64,000 nt of DNA. Origin: Candidatus Flexifilum affinis (lineage in GTDB: Bacteria; Chloroflexota; Anaerolineae; Aggregatilineales; Phototrophicaceae). A program made the translations under genes and the position numbers. Where the stretch lies: contig JADJPJ010000010.1 in NCBI GenBank assembly GCA_016713325.1, forward strand, positions 124,001-188,000, in the 5' to 3' direction. Below, one piece after another: positions 26,498-35,400 of the stretch (within the stretch, counting starts at the first letter, position 1; each line of letters begins with the position of its first letter). The notes below the pieces were generated by a model, which made no database searches, was not told the origin of the DNA, and was given only the letters and a program-made list of their open reading frames with translations.

Positions 26498-28204
26498 ATG
26501 ACTCGAAACAGCAGCATGATCATAGACCTGCCCGCGAGCTTTCCTCAGAGCGACTATACGCCCTTTGGCTATCTCGACAATCCGCATCACAGCGCCGTGC
26601 TCAACCCAAGCGGCATTCTCCGAACGGTTCCGCCGCTGGGCATGGGATTCTGGGCGAGGGCGCTGCCGTGGCCTTACGGAATTGGAACGGAACGACGGCT
26701 GAGCTATCTATCCTTCCTCCATCTCAGTGTCGGGATTGATGGTCAGGTCTTTCACAGCCTTGAAGATTTCGCGTGGCGAGGGATCGACCTGGTTTCGCGT
26801 TACCACACGAAGCACTTGCTGAGCTACGACTGGTCTTTCGAAGGACTCCAGATCAGTGCGAAGTATTCACTGGTCAGCGAACATGCACTGTTTTGCAGTT
26901 TGGAGATAACGAACACGTCGCCGCAACAGAAAGCATGTGTCGTCCACGCCACCAACATCTACGGATTCCCCGCACGTCGTTATTGGGGCTGCGACGGTAT
27001 CAGCACCATCTACAAACCCTTCGAAGACGCCGCCTTTGCCAAAGTGTGGGCCTATGGCGACATCTTTGCGCTCGGCGCCAACCGTGCCAGCAGCGCTCAT
27101 AAAGCAACTGCTTCCGATGAAGAATGGACCCAGTGGATCACCACAGGGGATCTGGGCAGCAACGAAGGCGCTCTGGTTCGTTTTTCGCCTGGCGTTTTCC
27201 ACAACGGCTTTTCGGCCGGATTGACTCCCGTGCATGAAGAGCAGCTTGAAGATCATGTCAACATGGTCATGAGCTACGAGGTCAACATCGCACCGGGCCG
27301 CACCGAAGTGCTTCGGCTGTGCCTGTCGCGCGGTGTCAACGAAGTGAATGCCAGCGCGACCCTGCGTCATGCGCTGAGCGAGGGGCCGCTGCGAGCTGCA
27401 GAGCAGTTGAGTGCAGACGAGGATTTTTACCGCAGAGCACCACGGCTGGAAGAGGATTGGCCGGAAGACTGGAAGCACGGCTGGATCTACGATCTGGAGA
27501 CCATTCGTATGACGATCCGCCCACCGGTTGGTATCTTCCGTCACCCGTGGGATGGCATGCAGGTACATACGCCACGTTCGGTGCTGGGCGAAATGTCCCT
27601 GGACACCTTGTGCCTGAGCTATGCCGACATCGACCTGGCCAAGAAAGTGATCTTCGGCACGTTCGCGGACGCCCCAATGCCTAATGTTCCCTGCACTCGT
27701 GAAGACGGCAGCATGAATATGATCAGCGAGAATGCCTCCGAGTGCGGGACGGCGCCCAACTGGGGCTTCGGCTTCCTGGTCATCCAGTCGATTTTGGCGC
27801 GAGATGGCGACCTGGTCTGGTTGCGCGATCTCTATCCCTATCTTGAACGCTTCCTCCAATGGTGGATGGAGAACCGCGCCGACGATCACGGCTGGTTCCA
27901 CGCGGACTGTAGTTGGGAATCCGGCCAGGACGGCTCACAGCGCTTTCGTCTGAGTGGCGACACGCCGGGGGCTTCCACGGTCGATGTTCGCACGGTGGAT
28001 ATCGAGGCATCAATGGCCCACGCGTTTCGGGCGATGGCGGAGTTTGCCCTTCGTCTGGAACGAGAAGCAGATGTGCGCCGGTGGAATGAGCTTGCCGAGG
28101 ATCGCGCGCGGCGCGTTCGGTCCATGTACGTCGACGGTTGGTATCGCGATTTTGACGCAAGCACCGGCGACCCTATCCTGATCCGGATTACTTCGACATT
28201 ATGA
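26498..28204 (+). CDS. GH63-like (alpha/alpha barrel) glycosidase, N-terminal part (frameshifted)
   Basis: Start chosen at ATG 26498, 9 nt after AAAGG. Residues 1-300 are a beta-sandwich-like domain. From about residue 330 there is a catalytic-type alpha/alpha barrel with FRHPWDGMQVHTPRS, ENASECGTAPNWGFG and SWESGQDGSQRF, the last resembling the W-SG-D-SPR element of clan GH-G enzymes. No signal peptide is seen, so cytoplasmic action is likely. Conserved coding stops at about 28178 and continues in another frame in the next ORF. The last few residues (IRITSTL) are out of frame. Confidence 0.75.
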   Translation: MTRNSSMIIDLPASFPQSDYTPFGYLDNPHHSAVLNPSGILRTVPPLGMGFWARALPWPYGIGTERRLSYLSFLHLSVGIDGQVFHSLEDFAWRGIDLVSRYHTKHLLSYDWSFEGLQISAKYSLVSEHALFCSLEITNTSPQQKACVVHATNIYGFPARRYWGCDGISTIYKPFEDAAFAKVWAYGDIFALGANRASSAHKATASDEEWTQWITTGDLGSNEGALVRFSPGVFHNGFSAGLTPVHEEQLEDHVNMVMSYEVNIAPGRTEVLRLCLSRGVNEVNASATLRHALSEGPLRAAEQLSADEDFYRRAPRLEEDWPEDWKHGWIYDLETIRMTIRPPVGIFRHPWDGMQVHTPRSVLGEMSLDTLCLSYADIDLAKKVIFGTFADAPMPNVPCTREDGSMNMISENASECGTAPNWGFGFLVIQSILARDGDLVWLRDLYPYLERFLQWWMENRADDHGWFHADCSWESGQDGSQRFRLSGDTPGASTVDVRTVDIEASMAHAFRAMAEFALRLEREADVRRWNELAEDRARRVRSMYVDGWYRDFDASTGDPILIRITSTL

Positions 28205-28926
28205 TGTTCACGCCTGTCACGCTGGGCCTGGCTACTCCCGAACAGATCCAGGGTGTAATGGACAAGTTCCAGTTTTTCTATGACCATCCGAAGCATTTTC
28301 TGGAATGGCCGTCCTTTATGCTGCCCTTCACCGAGGCAGCCTGGAATGCCGGGCTACGCACGTTTGCGGCCAAGGTGCTGGCGGAAACTGCCGACCGCAT
28401 CTATGCGCGTACGGCGCGGCGTGATCTGAGCTACGAAACGGGCGCTGTGTCGACAGGCCTGCCTCAGCGATTCAATTACCGCATTCCCGGCGTTGCCAAC
28501 GAGTTCTGGCCGCTGAGCATCGAGAACAACCCGAATCCAGGGGGCTGCGAAAACTATGGCTGGGGCGCGACGATGCCGACGCTGCTCATTCGCAACCTGA
28601 TCGGGTTTCGCGAGGACACCTCGACCGATGCCATGCAGTTTATCCTTGCGCCGACACTGCCGCAGGCGCTGCTGGCCGGCAGCAAGCGCTACCGAGGCTG
28701 CAACCTGCACTACAGGGACGCGACTTTCGACGTCGACTTGACAGTGCGCAGTGAAGACTCGCTGGAAGTCACATTGACCTTCAAAAGCACAATCACAAAC
28801 CACGTGATGATTCTCTACGAATCGGACCAGGTCCTGCGTGAACAATCAGAGGTTCATGGCGGCACGATCCTGTCCTGGGTGATGAATAACGGCGATCTCG
28901 TCAAAGTGTCACTGAACTCGAGCTAA
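28201..28926 (+). pseudogene. C-terminal part of the same GH63-like glycosidase
   Basis: The frame reads DPDYFDIMMFTPVTLGL across the junction, upstream of the formal ATG at 28201, showing that coding continues from the preceding ORF. Restoring one base near 28178 (for example G to GG) would read PILDPDYFDIMM and give one protein of about 809 residues. The ATG at 28201 has no ribosome site. Contains the end of the barrel (LPQRFNYRIPGVANEFWPLSIENN) and a C-terminal beta domain. Confidence 0.78.
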
Positions 28927-28946
28927 ACGACGCCGACCGTGCGTGT

Positions 28947-29147
28947 TTAACTCCCTTTCCGATTTCCGATTTGGTGGATGCGGGCGGGAGTGAGACCATA
29001 CCCCCGCGCCAACGCGGAGAGGCGCTCGCCCTGCGCGTAGCGTAGGCGGATAGTGTCATCGCGGGTTGGGGGAAGGCGGTAGATCCGCGCAAGAATTGTC
29101 TGGGTGGTGTGTTGGATCATCCCTTCAAAGTCGGCAAAACGGCTCAT
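28947..29147 (-). CDS. Small sigma-70 region-4-like helix-turn-helix protein
   Basis: A 66-residue protein; the ATG at 29147 has GGAAGG upstream. The C-terminal half (TIRLRYAQGERLSALARGYG, then LTPARIHQIGNRKG) resembles sigma-70 region 4, a DNA-binding helix-turn-helix. No other sigma domain is present. It lies convergent to the sugar operon and downstream of the dehydrogenase gene. A truncated copy of its N-terminus occurs next to the IS at 16870-16940. Function unknown; a small transcription regulator is possible. Confidence 0.6.
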   Translation of the reverse strand: MSRFADFEGMIQHTTQTILARIYRLPPTRDDTIRLRYAQGERLSALARGYGLTPARIHQIGNRKGS

Positions 29148-29178
29148 AGCCGAATACCTTCCGGGGTCACTCTCGCTC

Positions 29179-29213
29179 AAACAGCGCTGACGAACCACTC
29201 GTCAGCGCTGTTT
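29179..29213 (-). terminator. Strong hairpin terminator downstream of the dehydrogenase
   Basis: A perfect 15-bp stem (AAACAGCGCTGACGA at 29179-29193, complement at 29199-29213), a 5-nt loop, and T-runs on both strands, so it may act in both directions. It overlaps the upstream region of the small HTH gene, so the latter probably has its own promoter or is read at low level. Confidence 0.75.
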
Positions 29214-29281
29214 TCTTGCGTGGAGCTGGTTCGAATCCTGTTGGGAGTCGTGCCGCTCGCCGTCCGCTTGCTCTGTGTCAC

Positions 29282-30856
29282 TCAGCCGACGTCGGACTGC
29301 GTCCAGGCGCGATCGATATAGCGCCACATCGTTCCGGTGGGATTGCGATCCTGTAGCTCCGGGGGCAGGCGGTGCGGGCGGACGTTGTCATAGCTGTACA
29401 GGGCGGCGAAGCGGTGCAGCGACGCGGGAATACCCACGGCCGTGAACCCGGGATGACCGGTGGATGGGAAGGGTCCGCCGTGATTCATGGCCGGGCTGAC
29501 GGTCACGCCGGTGGGCATCTTGTCATTGAGCAGCCGGCCGACCTTGCCGCGCAATGCCGGCTCGATGGCGTCGTACAACGCGTCGTCGACGCTCCCGGTG
29601 TGGCTGTAGATCGACCCGGTCAGGTTGCCTTCCAGGCTGCCTATCGCCTGCACCAATTCGGCTTCGCTGTCAGCCACGATGACCAGCGAGGCCGCGCCGA
29701 AGGCCTCGGTCTGAAGCTCGGATGGGTACGCCATGAAGGTCTGGGCACTGACCCGGTAAAGCGTGTTCTGGAAGCGGAAGCGCTCGCCTGGAACTCTAGC
29801 GCCTCCGGTGATGCGCGAGGCGCCGGCAGCTTCCCAGGTTTGTACGGCCTCGGCCATGCTCTCCGGACCGTACTCGCTGAGCAGGATGCCTCCCTCGGTC
29901 GAGTCGAAGCGGGCGCCGGCCTGCTCGATGAAGCGCTCGGAGGCGTCGCTCGCCAGCAGGAAGACCAGACCGGGATTGGTGCAGAACTGGCCGGCGCCCA
30001 GCGTGCAGGAGGCGTACAGCGCATCGGCAATCGACTCCAGTCGTTCGTCGAGAGCGCCGGCCAGGATGAATACCGGGTTCACGCTGGACAGCTCCAGGTA
30101 GATGGGCTTGCCGGCGGCGTCGGCGGCGCGCTTGAGGTTCAGGCCGGCCTTGCTGCCGGTGAAGGCCGTCGCGCCGATGGCGGGGTGCGACACCAGCCTC
30201 AGACCATTCTCAGGGGCCGTGCGGTAGAGCATCTGCACTGTGGCGCGTGGGACGCCGGTCGCCTGGATAGACTCCAGCGCGGCCTGCGCCAGCAGTCGGG
30301 TGGTGTGCGCGTGGGACGGGTTGGCCTTGGCGATGACCGGGTTGCCGCTGGCGATGGCCGCCGCGAAGTCGCCGCCGCTCGCCCCGTTGAAGGCCAGCGG
30401 GAAGTTGTTCGGCCCGAAGACGACCACTGGCCCACCCAGCGGCCCGAACATGCTGCGGATGTTGTTGGCAGTGTCGATGGTGGCCGTCACCCAGGATCGG
30501 TCTTCGACCGCCCAGGCGGCCTGCCGGAGCTGATTGACCGTGCGGTCCAGCTCCCCTTGCAGGCGGGGCGAGGCCGACAGGGCGGTCTCGGTGTAGGCGG
30601 CGGAGACGATCGCCTCGCGATTCGCCTCAAGCCGGTCAGCGAAGTCCTTGAGAAAGGCTGCGCGTGCTTCCAGGGAGGTATCGCGCAGTTCTGCTGCCGC
30701 CTGCGCTCCAGCCTGGATCATAGCCTCCACGATGTCCAGGGGTGAAACGGGAAATTCATAAGGAAGGGGTTCGCCGGTCGTCGGGTTGACCGACTGAAAG
30801 GTCTTTTCTTCGGCGGCGTGCTCCCACCGGCCGTTCAGTAGAATTGGTTCGCTCAA
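29282..30856 (-). CDS. Aldehyde dehydrogenase, alpha-ketoglutaric semialdehyde dehydrogenase-like
   Basis: The start is set at TTG 30856, which has CGGAGG 7 nt upstream and begins LSEPILLNGRW as relatives do; an ATG at 30949 would overlap a remnant gene. 524 residues. Shows PNNFPLAF, the Glu region (YLELSSVNPVF), the catalytic Cys (GAGQFCTNPGL) and the C-terminal MWR. This subgroup oxidises 2,5-dioxopentanoate to 2-oxoglutarate with NAD(P)+ in non-phosphorylating pentose, uronate or hydroxyproline breakdown. Here it could finish an oxidative arabinose route, although the other enzymes of such a route are not in the window. Confidence 0.85.
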   Translation of the reverse strand: MSEPILLNGRWEHAAEEKTFQSVNPTTGEPLPYEFPVSPLDIVEAMIQAGAQAAAELRDTSLEARAAFLKDFADRLEANREAIVSAAYTETALSASPRLQGELDRTVNQLRQAAWAVEDRSWVTATIDTANNIRSMFGPLGGPVVVFGPNNFPLAFNGASGGDFAAAIASGNPVIAKANPSHAHTTRLLAQAALESIQATGVPRATVQMLYRTAPENGLRLVSHPAIGATAFTGSKAGLNLKRAADAAGKPIYLELSSVNPVFILAGALDERLESIADALYASCTLGAGQFCTNPGLVFLLASDASERFIEQAGARFDSTEGGILLSEYGPESMAEAVQTWEAAGASRITGGARVPGERFRFQNTLYRVSAQTFMAYPSELQTEAFGAASLVIVADSEAELVQAIGSLEGNLTGSIYSHTGSVDDALYDAIEPALRGKVGRLLNDKMPTGVTVSPAMNHGGPFPSTGHPGFTAVGIPASLHRFAALYSYDNVRPHRLPPELQDRNPTGTMWRYIDRAWTQSDVG

Positions 30857-30890
30857 GATGTTGCCTCCGGTTGCCTCCGCACGTACTGCA

Positions 30891-31193
30891 TCAATCAAGG
30901 GCAAAACGGGTCGCCTGGATGCAGGTGACTCCGTCACTGTCCTGTCCATAATACACCGTGTAGACGTGGCCCTCGGGTGTCAGCACCGCAGCGGGATAGT
31001 CCAGATCGCGGCTGGGCAGGTCGTCGCGCACAATCAGCGGGTGATTGCCGTTCCAGGTGCGACCGCCATTCTCGGAGTGGACGGCGCGAATGCCGTAGGA
31101 GGGGAACCGGTGGCCGCAGACGCACAGAATGCGTCCGTCGTTGCTGGAGCGCGCGAGGAAGACGGTGCCAACCTTGAACCCATCACTCCACAA
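30891..31193 (-). pseudogene. C-terminal fragment of a BNR-repeat sialidase-like protein
   Basis: The frame holds one Asp-box (SENGGRTW) and a typical sialidase end (LTPEGHVYTVYYGQD). The in-frame sequence upstream meets a stop near 31228 and no earlier propeller blades are present. Only about 100 of the usual 350-plus residues remain, so this is a remnant. It ends 35 bp before the dehydrogenase start. Confidence 0.65.
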
Positions 31194-31296
31194 TCCTATC
31201 GCGCTGCTTCCGCTTATGCTGAACCTTTATCCGCCTTCATCGATAGTGATGCACGGGTATGACACACAGCGCGGCATTCCGGTGAAAGGCTCAGGC

Positions 31297-32271
31297 ATGA
31301 CCCTGGATGAGAAATACACCCTTCGACATTTCCTGCCGGACGACTACCCGGCGCTGGCGGAGCTCGCCAATGCCTCGAACCGTGCTCTGGGCAGAGCGAT
31401 CCGCCTGACCGCCGAAGAACTGGCCAGCATCGTCGAAGCGCCGGGGTTTAATCCGCGCACCGATTCATTCCTCCTGGAAGAGCGCGGGCGCATCGTCGCC
31501 ATGAGCAATCAGGGCTTCAGGGCCGCCGAGGGGCTGTGCTGGGCGGATGGCGTGGTTCACCCGGACGATTGGGGCAAGGGCCTGGGCGCGGAACTGATCC
31601 GCCTGACCGAAGCGCGCTGTCGGGGATGGGCGGAATCGGCGTTCCCGCTGGATCAGCCGATGTCAATCCGGCTTGCCGCAGCGGGCACCAATACCCGCGC
31701 GGACCGGTTGTTCAGGGCGCATGGCTACCAGCCGGTGCGCACCTTCTACACCATGGGGATGGAACTGGATCGGCCGGCTGACGCGCTGCCGCTGCCGGGA
31801 GGCCTGACACTGCGCCCGTTCGACCCTGCCCGGGATGCCCGCGCCGTGTACGAAGCGCAGATGGATGCCTTCGCCGATCACTGGGGCTTCGAGCGCGACC
31901 CCTATGAAGACTGGACGCAGCAGGTCCTTCATCACCCGCACAACGACGTCTCGCTGTGGCTTGTGGCCTACGACGGCGACGAGATCGCCGGAATCTGCCT
32001 GAATCGCGTCGACGGCGATGCCCCGCACACGGCCTGGGTCTGGCTACTGGGGGTGCGTCATCCCTGGCGCCGGCGGGGTGTAGGCGAGGCGCTGCTGAGG
32101 ATGAGCCTGGCGCGCTTGCGAGAGGTGGGCTACCAAAGCGCGCGGCTGATGGTCGACTCGTCCAACGCGAACAACGCGACCACCCTCTACGAGCGCGCCG
32201 GCATGCGTGTCCAGGACCGGTCCGTGGTCTATCTCAAGCGGCTGCGCGGCACATCCCTGGAAGAGGAATAG
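31297..32271 (+). CDS. Tandem GNAT-domain acetyltransferase
   Basis: The ATG at 31297 follows GAAAGG by 7 nt (324 residues; longer in-frame starts run back into the remnant). Two GNAT folds: residues about 5-160 (VVHPDDWGKGLGAELI) and about 168-324 (LLGVRHPWRRRGVGEALL, the acetyl-CoA pyrophosphate loop). The tandem layout resembles mycothiol-synthase-like proteins, but the substrate cannot be told. Probably monocistronic, ahead of the TIR gene. Confidence 0.85.
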   Translation: MTLDEKYTLRHFLPDDYPALAELANASNRALGRAIRLTAEELASIVEAPGFNPRTDSFLLEERGRIVAMSNQGFRAAEGLCWADGVVHPDDWGKGLGAELIRLTEARCRGWAESAFPLDQPMSIRLAAAGTNTRADRLFRAHGYQPVRTFYTMGMELDRPADALPLPGGLTLRPFDPARDARAVYEAQMDAFADHWGFERDPYEDWTQQVLHHPHNDVSLWLVAYDGDEIAGICLNRVDGDAPHTAWVWLLGVRHPWRRRGVGEALLRMSLARLREVGYQSARLMVDSSNANNATTLYERAGMRVQDRSVVYLKRLRGTSLEEE

Positions 32272-32447
32272 TGCGCTGCCATCAGCAATCCCCTATATAA
32301 TCGAGTCCTGTAACAGATGCAGGACGAAAACAATCCGTGAGTGTCGGCCATGTGCGATAGCGCGCAGGGCCGATTCGGTCTAGCGTTAGCCATGCGGTCG
32401 CGCGCACTCCTTACGAGTGCGATGGCGCCTCCGGAGGTGCACACATC
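32272..32447 (+). promoter_or_regulatory. Leader region of the TIR-STAND gene
   Basis: Contains TATAAT (32296-32301) with no good -35, a 6-bp stem (GTCCTG 32305-32310 with 32320-32325) and a 7-bp stem (CGCACTC 32403-32409 with 32415-32421). A GGAGG site at 32433-32437 lies 10 nt before the start. A promoter and structured leader are plausible but not proven. Confidence 0.35.
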
Positions 32448-35400
32448 ATGACTGCGCCCCACCCTCTCGAACCCGGCATCGACGCGATTGTCGCCGATGT
32501 GCTGGCACCGCTTTTGATCGCCGAGGGCGATCGCCTACGCCTGCTGGAAAATGCGATCGGCCGACATCCAGTCTTCGCGCAGATCGGTTTCGGCGGTTCA
32601 GCGCGCGAATTCACGCCGAGGCTGGTCGCGGCGCTGCGGGCGCAGGCGCCGGCCGAGGACGGCACGCCGCTCCTGTGGCTGGTCCTGCAATCGGTTCGCG
32701 GGCGGGTTCCCCCCGCCGACAAAGCCCGCATCGATGCGCTGCGGCCGACGTTCAATCTGCCCGTCGTCGCCCGCCTGGATCGCCTGTTCGTTTCGTATTC
32801 GCGCAAGAACGAACCGGATGCCCGCCGCATCGTCAACGATCTGTGCAACGCCGGGCTGCGCGTGTGGTATGACCGGGACAAGCTGCGGGCGGGCATGAAC
32901 TGGTGGCAGGAAATTGAGCAAAACATCCGACGAGCCGATTACTTCGTCTTCTGTCTCTCGCCGGATTCGATCGCCAGCAAGGTGGCCCGCGATGAACTGA
33001 AGGCCGCCAGAGAAGCCGGCAAGCCGATCATCCCGGCGATGCTCGTCTCGTGCATCGACCTGCTCAATACGCCGGAACATGGCGATCTGGCCTGGCTGGC
33101 GGACCTGCACATCCTCGATTTCACCCGCCCGGAGCAGTACAACCTGCGCCTGCGCGAGATCATCCTGTCGCTCCCCGGTTTCGCCCCGCCAGACGAATAC
33201 ATCCTCGAACAAATCGATCCCGGCAAGCTGGTCAACCCGTTTCGTGGGTTGGAGGCTTTTAATGAGGTCGACGCGTTCTTTTTCACGGGTCGCGACGACG
33301 ACGTGGCGCGTCTGTCGGCCCGTGTGAGCGATGGCGCGCGGACGCGCCTGCTGGCAGTCGTCGGAGCGAGCGGCAGCGGGAAATCGTCGCTGGTGCGTGC
33401 CGGCCTGCTGCCGATTCTGCGCGCTGCCCACCCCGATTGGCGCAGCGTCATCATGGTGCCGAGCAGCACCCCGCGGGAAGCGCTGGCCGACGTGCTGCAC
33501 GAACTGACCGGCAAGGACGATCTGCGCGAACGCCTGCGCGCGGGTCCCCACGCGCTGGACGATCTCGCCGCCGAGGTCATGGCGGGCACGCGGGACGATG
33601 CGCACCTGATCATCTTCATCGACCAGTTCGAGGAGGTGTTCACCCAGACGCCGCCAGACGAACAGCATCACTTCCTGGAACTGCTGCTGCACGCCATCAT
33701 GCAGCCGCGGGGGCGCGTGTTCGTCCTCTTCACGATGCGCGCCGACTTTTTCGACCGGTTGAGTGCCACGCCCGCGCTGGCCGCACTGGTGCGCGACAAC
33801 CTGGATATCGCCACGGACATGACGCTAGCTCAGCTTCGCATGGCGATCGAGCAGCCCGCCCGGCGTGCTGGGGTGACATATGAGCCGGGGTTGGTCGACG
33901 TGATCCTGGAGGACGTGAACGCGCAGCCCGGCTCGCTGCCGCTGCTTCAGTTTGCCCTGCAAAAGCTGTTCGATGAGCGTGCCGACGGGTCGCGTGTCAT
34001 GACGCTGGAAGCGTATCGTGCTATGGGCGGGGTGCAGGGTGGTCTCGCCAGGACGGCCGATGGCGTATACGACGCGCTGCCCGACGCCGACAAGGATGTG
34101 CTGCGCCGCGTGATGCTGCGCCTGGTCGAGGTTGGCGACAGCGCCGTGACTCGCCGCCGAGTGAGCGCACACGACCTGACGTTAACCCACGTGGCGCCGG
34201 GGCAGGTCGACGAGGTGCTGGCGCGTCTGACAGACAGAGACGCGCGGTTGCTGGTCGCCTCGGTGCCGCCTGAAGAGATTCGCGCACAGCAGCCGGGCAC
34301 CGTCACCTACGAGATCAGCCATGAGGCGCTGATCACCGGTTGGAAGCTGCTGGCCGGGTGGATCGAGACCAACCGCGCTGACCTGCGCCTGAGCAGCGAT
34401 ATTCTGGCGCTGGCGAAGGACTGGGATGCCGGTGGGCGGAGCAGCGTCGATTATCTGCTCACAGGGGGGCGGCTGGCAGCGGCGCTTGATTGGATGCTGC
34501 GCGGAGACCCGACCGACTTGCAGCGTGAATTTGTCGAGGCCAGCGCGGCCCGGCAGCGCCAGGTGCAGCAGCGCGCGGCACGGCGCAACCGCATCCTCAC
34601 CGTGGTCTTCGCCGCGTTCGCGATCGTCGCCCTCATACTGGCGGCCTTCGCGGTGGATCGCCAGGGGCAGGCGGAAGCGTCGGCGCAGGGGCTGGCCACG
34701 CAGATCCTGATCGCCGACGCCAATGCCGCCGATGCCGCCAGCGTGGCGCTGGCGGCCAACGGTCTGGTCGAGCGCGAACGCCGCGAGGAACTGGCGCTTG
34801 CGCTGGCGATTGAGGCCAATGCTATCCCGCAGCCGCCGCTGTTTTCACAGGCCGCACTGGCACGCCTCGGCTATCTCGGCGGGGTGATGCGTCAGGTGCT
34901 CACGGTGACCGAAGGTTCACGGGACAGCATGTCTGCTCTCGCCTACAGCCCGGATGGGCGTTTCCTGGCGACGGGCACGCTGTTCGGCGGGCTGCGCCTG
35001 TGGGAAATGACGACCCATACGCTGGTTGCCGACCTTGAGGGACACGACAGCGGGATTGAGGCAGTTGCTTTCAGCCCGGATGGACGGTATCTGATCTCCG
35101 GCGGCGGCTATCTGGCCGACGATGCCGGGGCGGTGCGGCTGTGGGATCTCCAGGGATCATTTGCCTCCCGCGAACTGGTCGGGCATCGGGCGCAGATCGT
35201 CACGGTGGGTTTTATGGCCGATGGCGCGCACGCCTTTTCCACCGATCAGGAAGGCGGGGCGATCGTCTGGAGCATCCCCGACGGCGCGCAAGTGAGCGCT
35301 CGCCCGCAGCAGGATTTCGCGCTCGGTATCCAGAGTGCGCTGCACCCCGATAACGCGCGCCTGATCGTTGTCCAGCAGTTATCGGGTGAGGTCAGCGCCT

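Noticed and set aside
29372..30745. Long plus-strand open frame (457 codons) opposite the aldehyde dehydrogenase
   Set aside because: It mirrors the codon bias of the dehydrogenase on the other strand, shows no family motif and has no ribosome site.
32598..33692. Minus-strand open frame opposite the TIR-STAND gene
   Set aside because: High-GC shadow; the plus strand has TIR and Walker motifs in the same interval.
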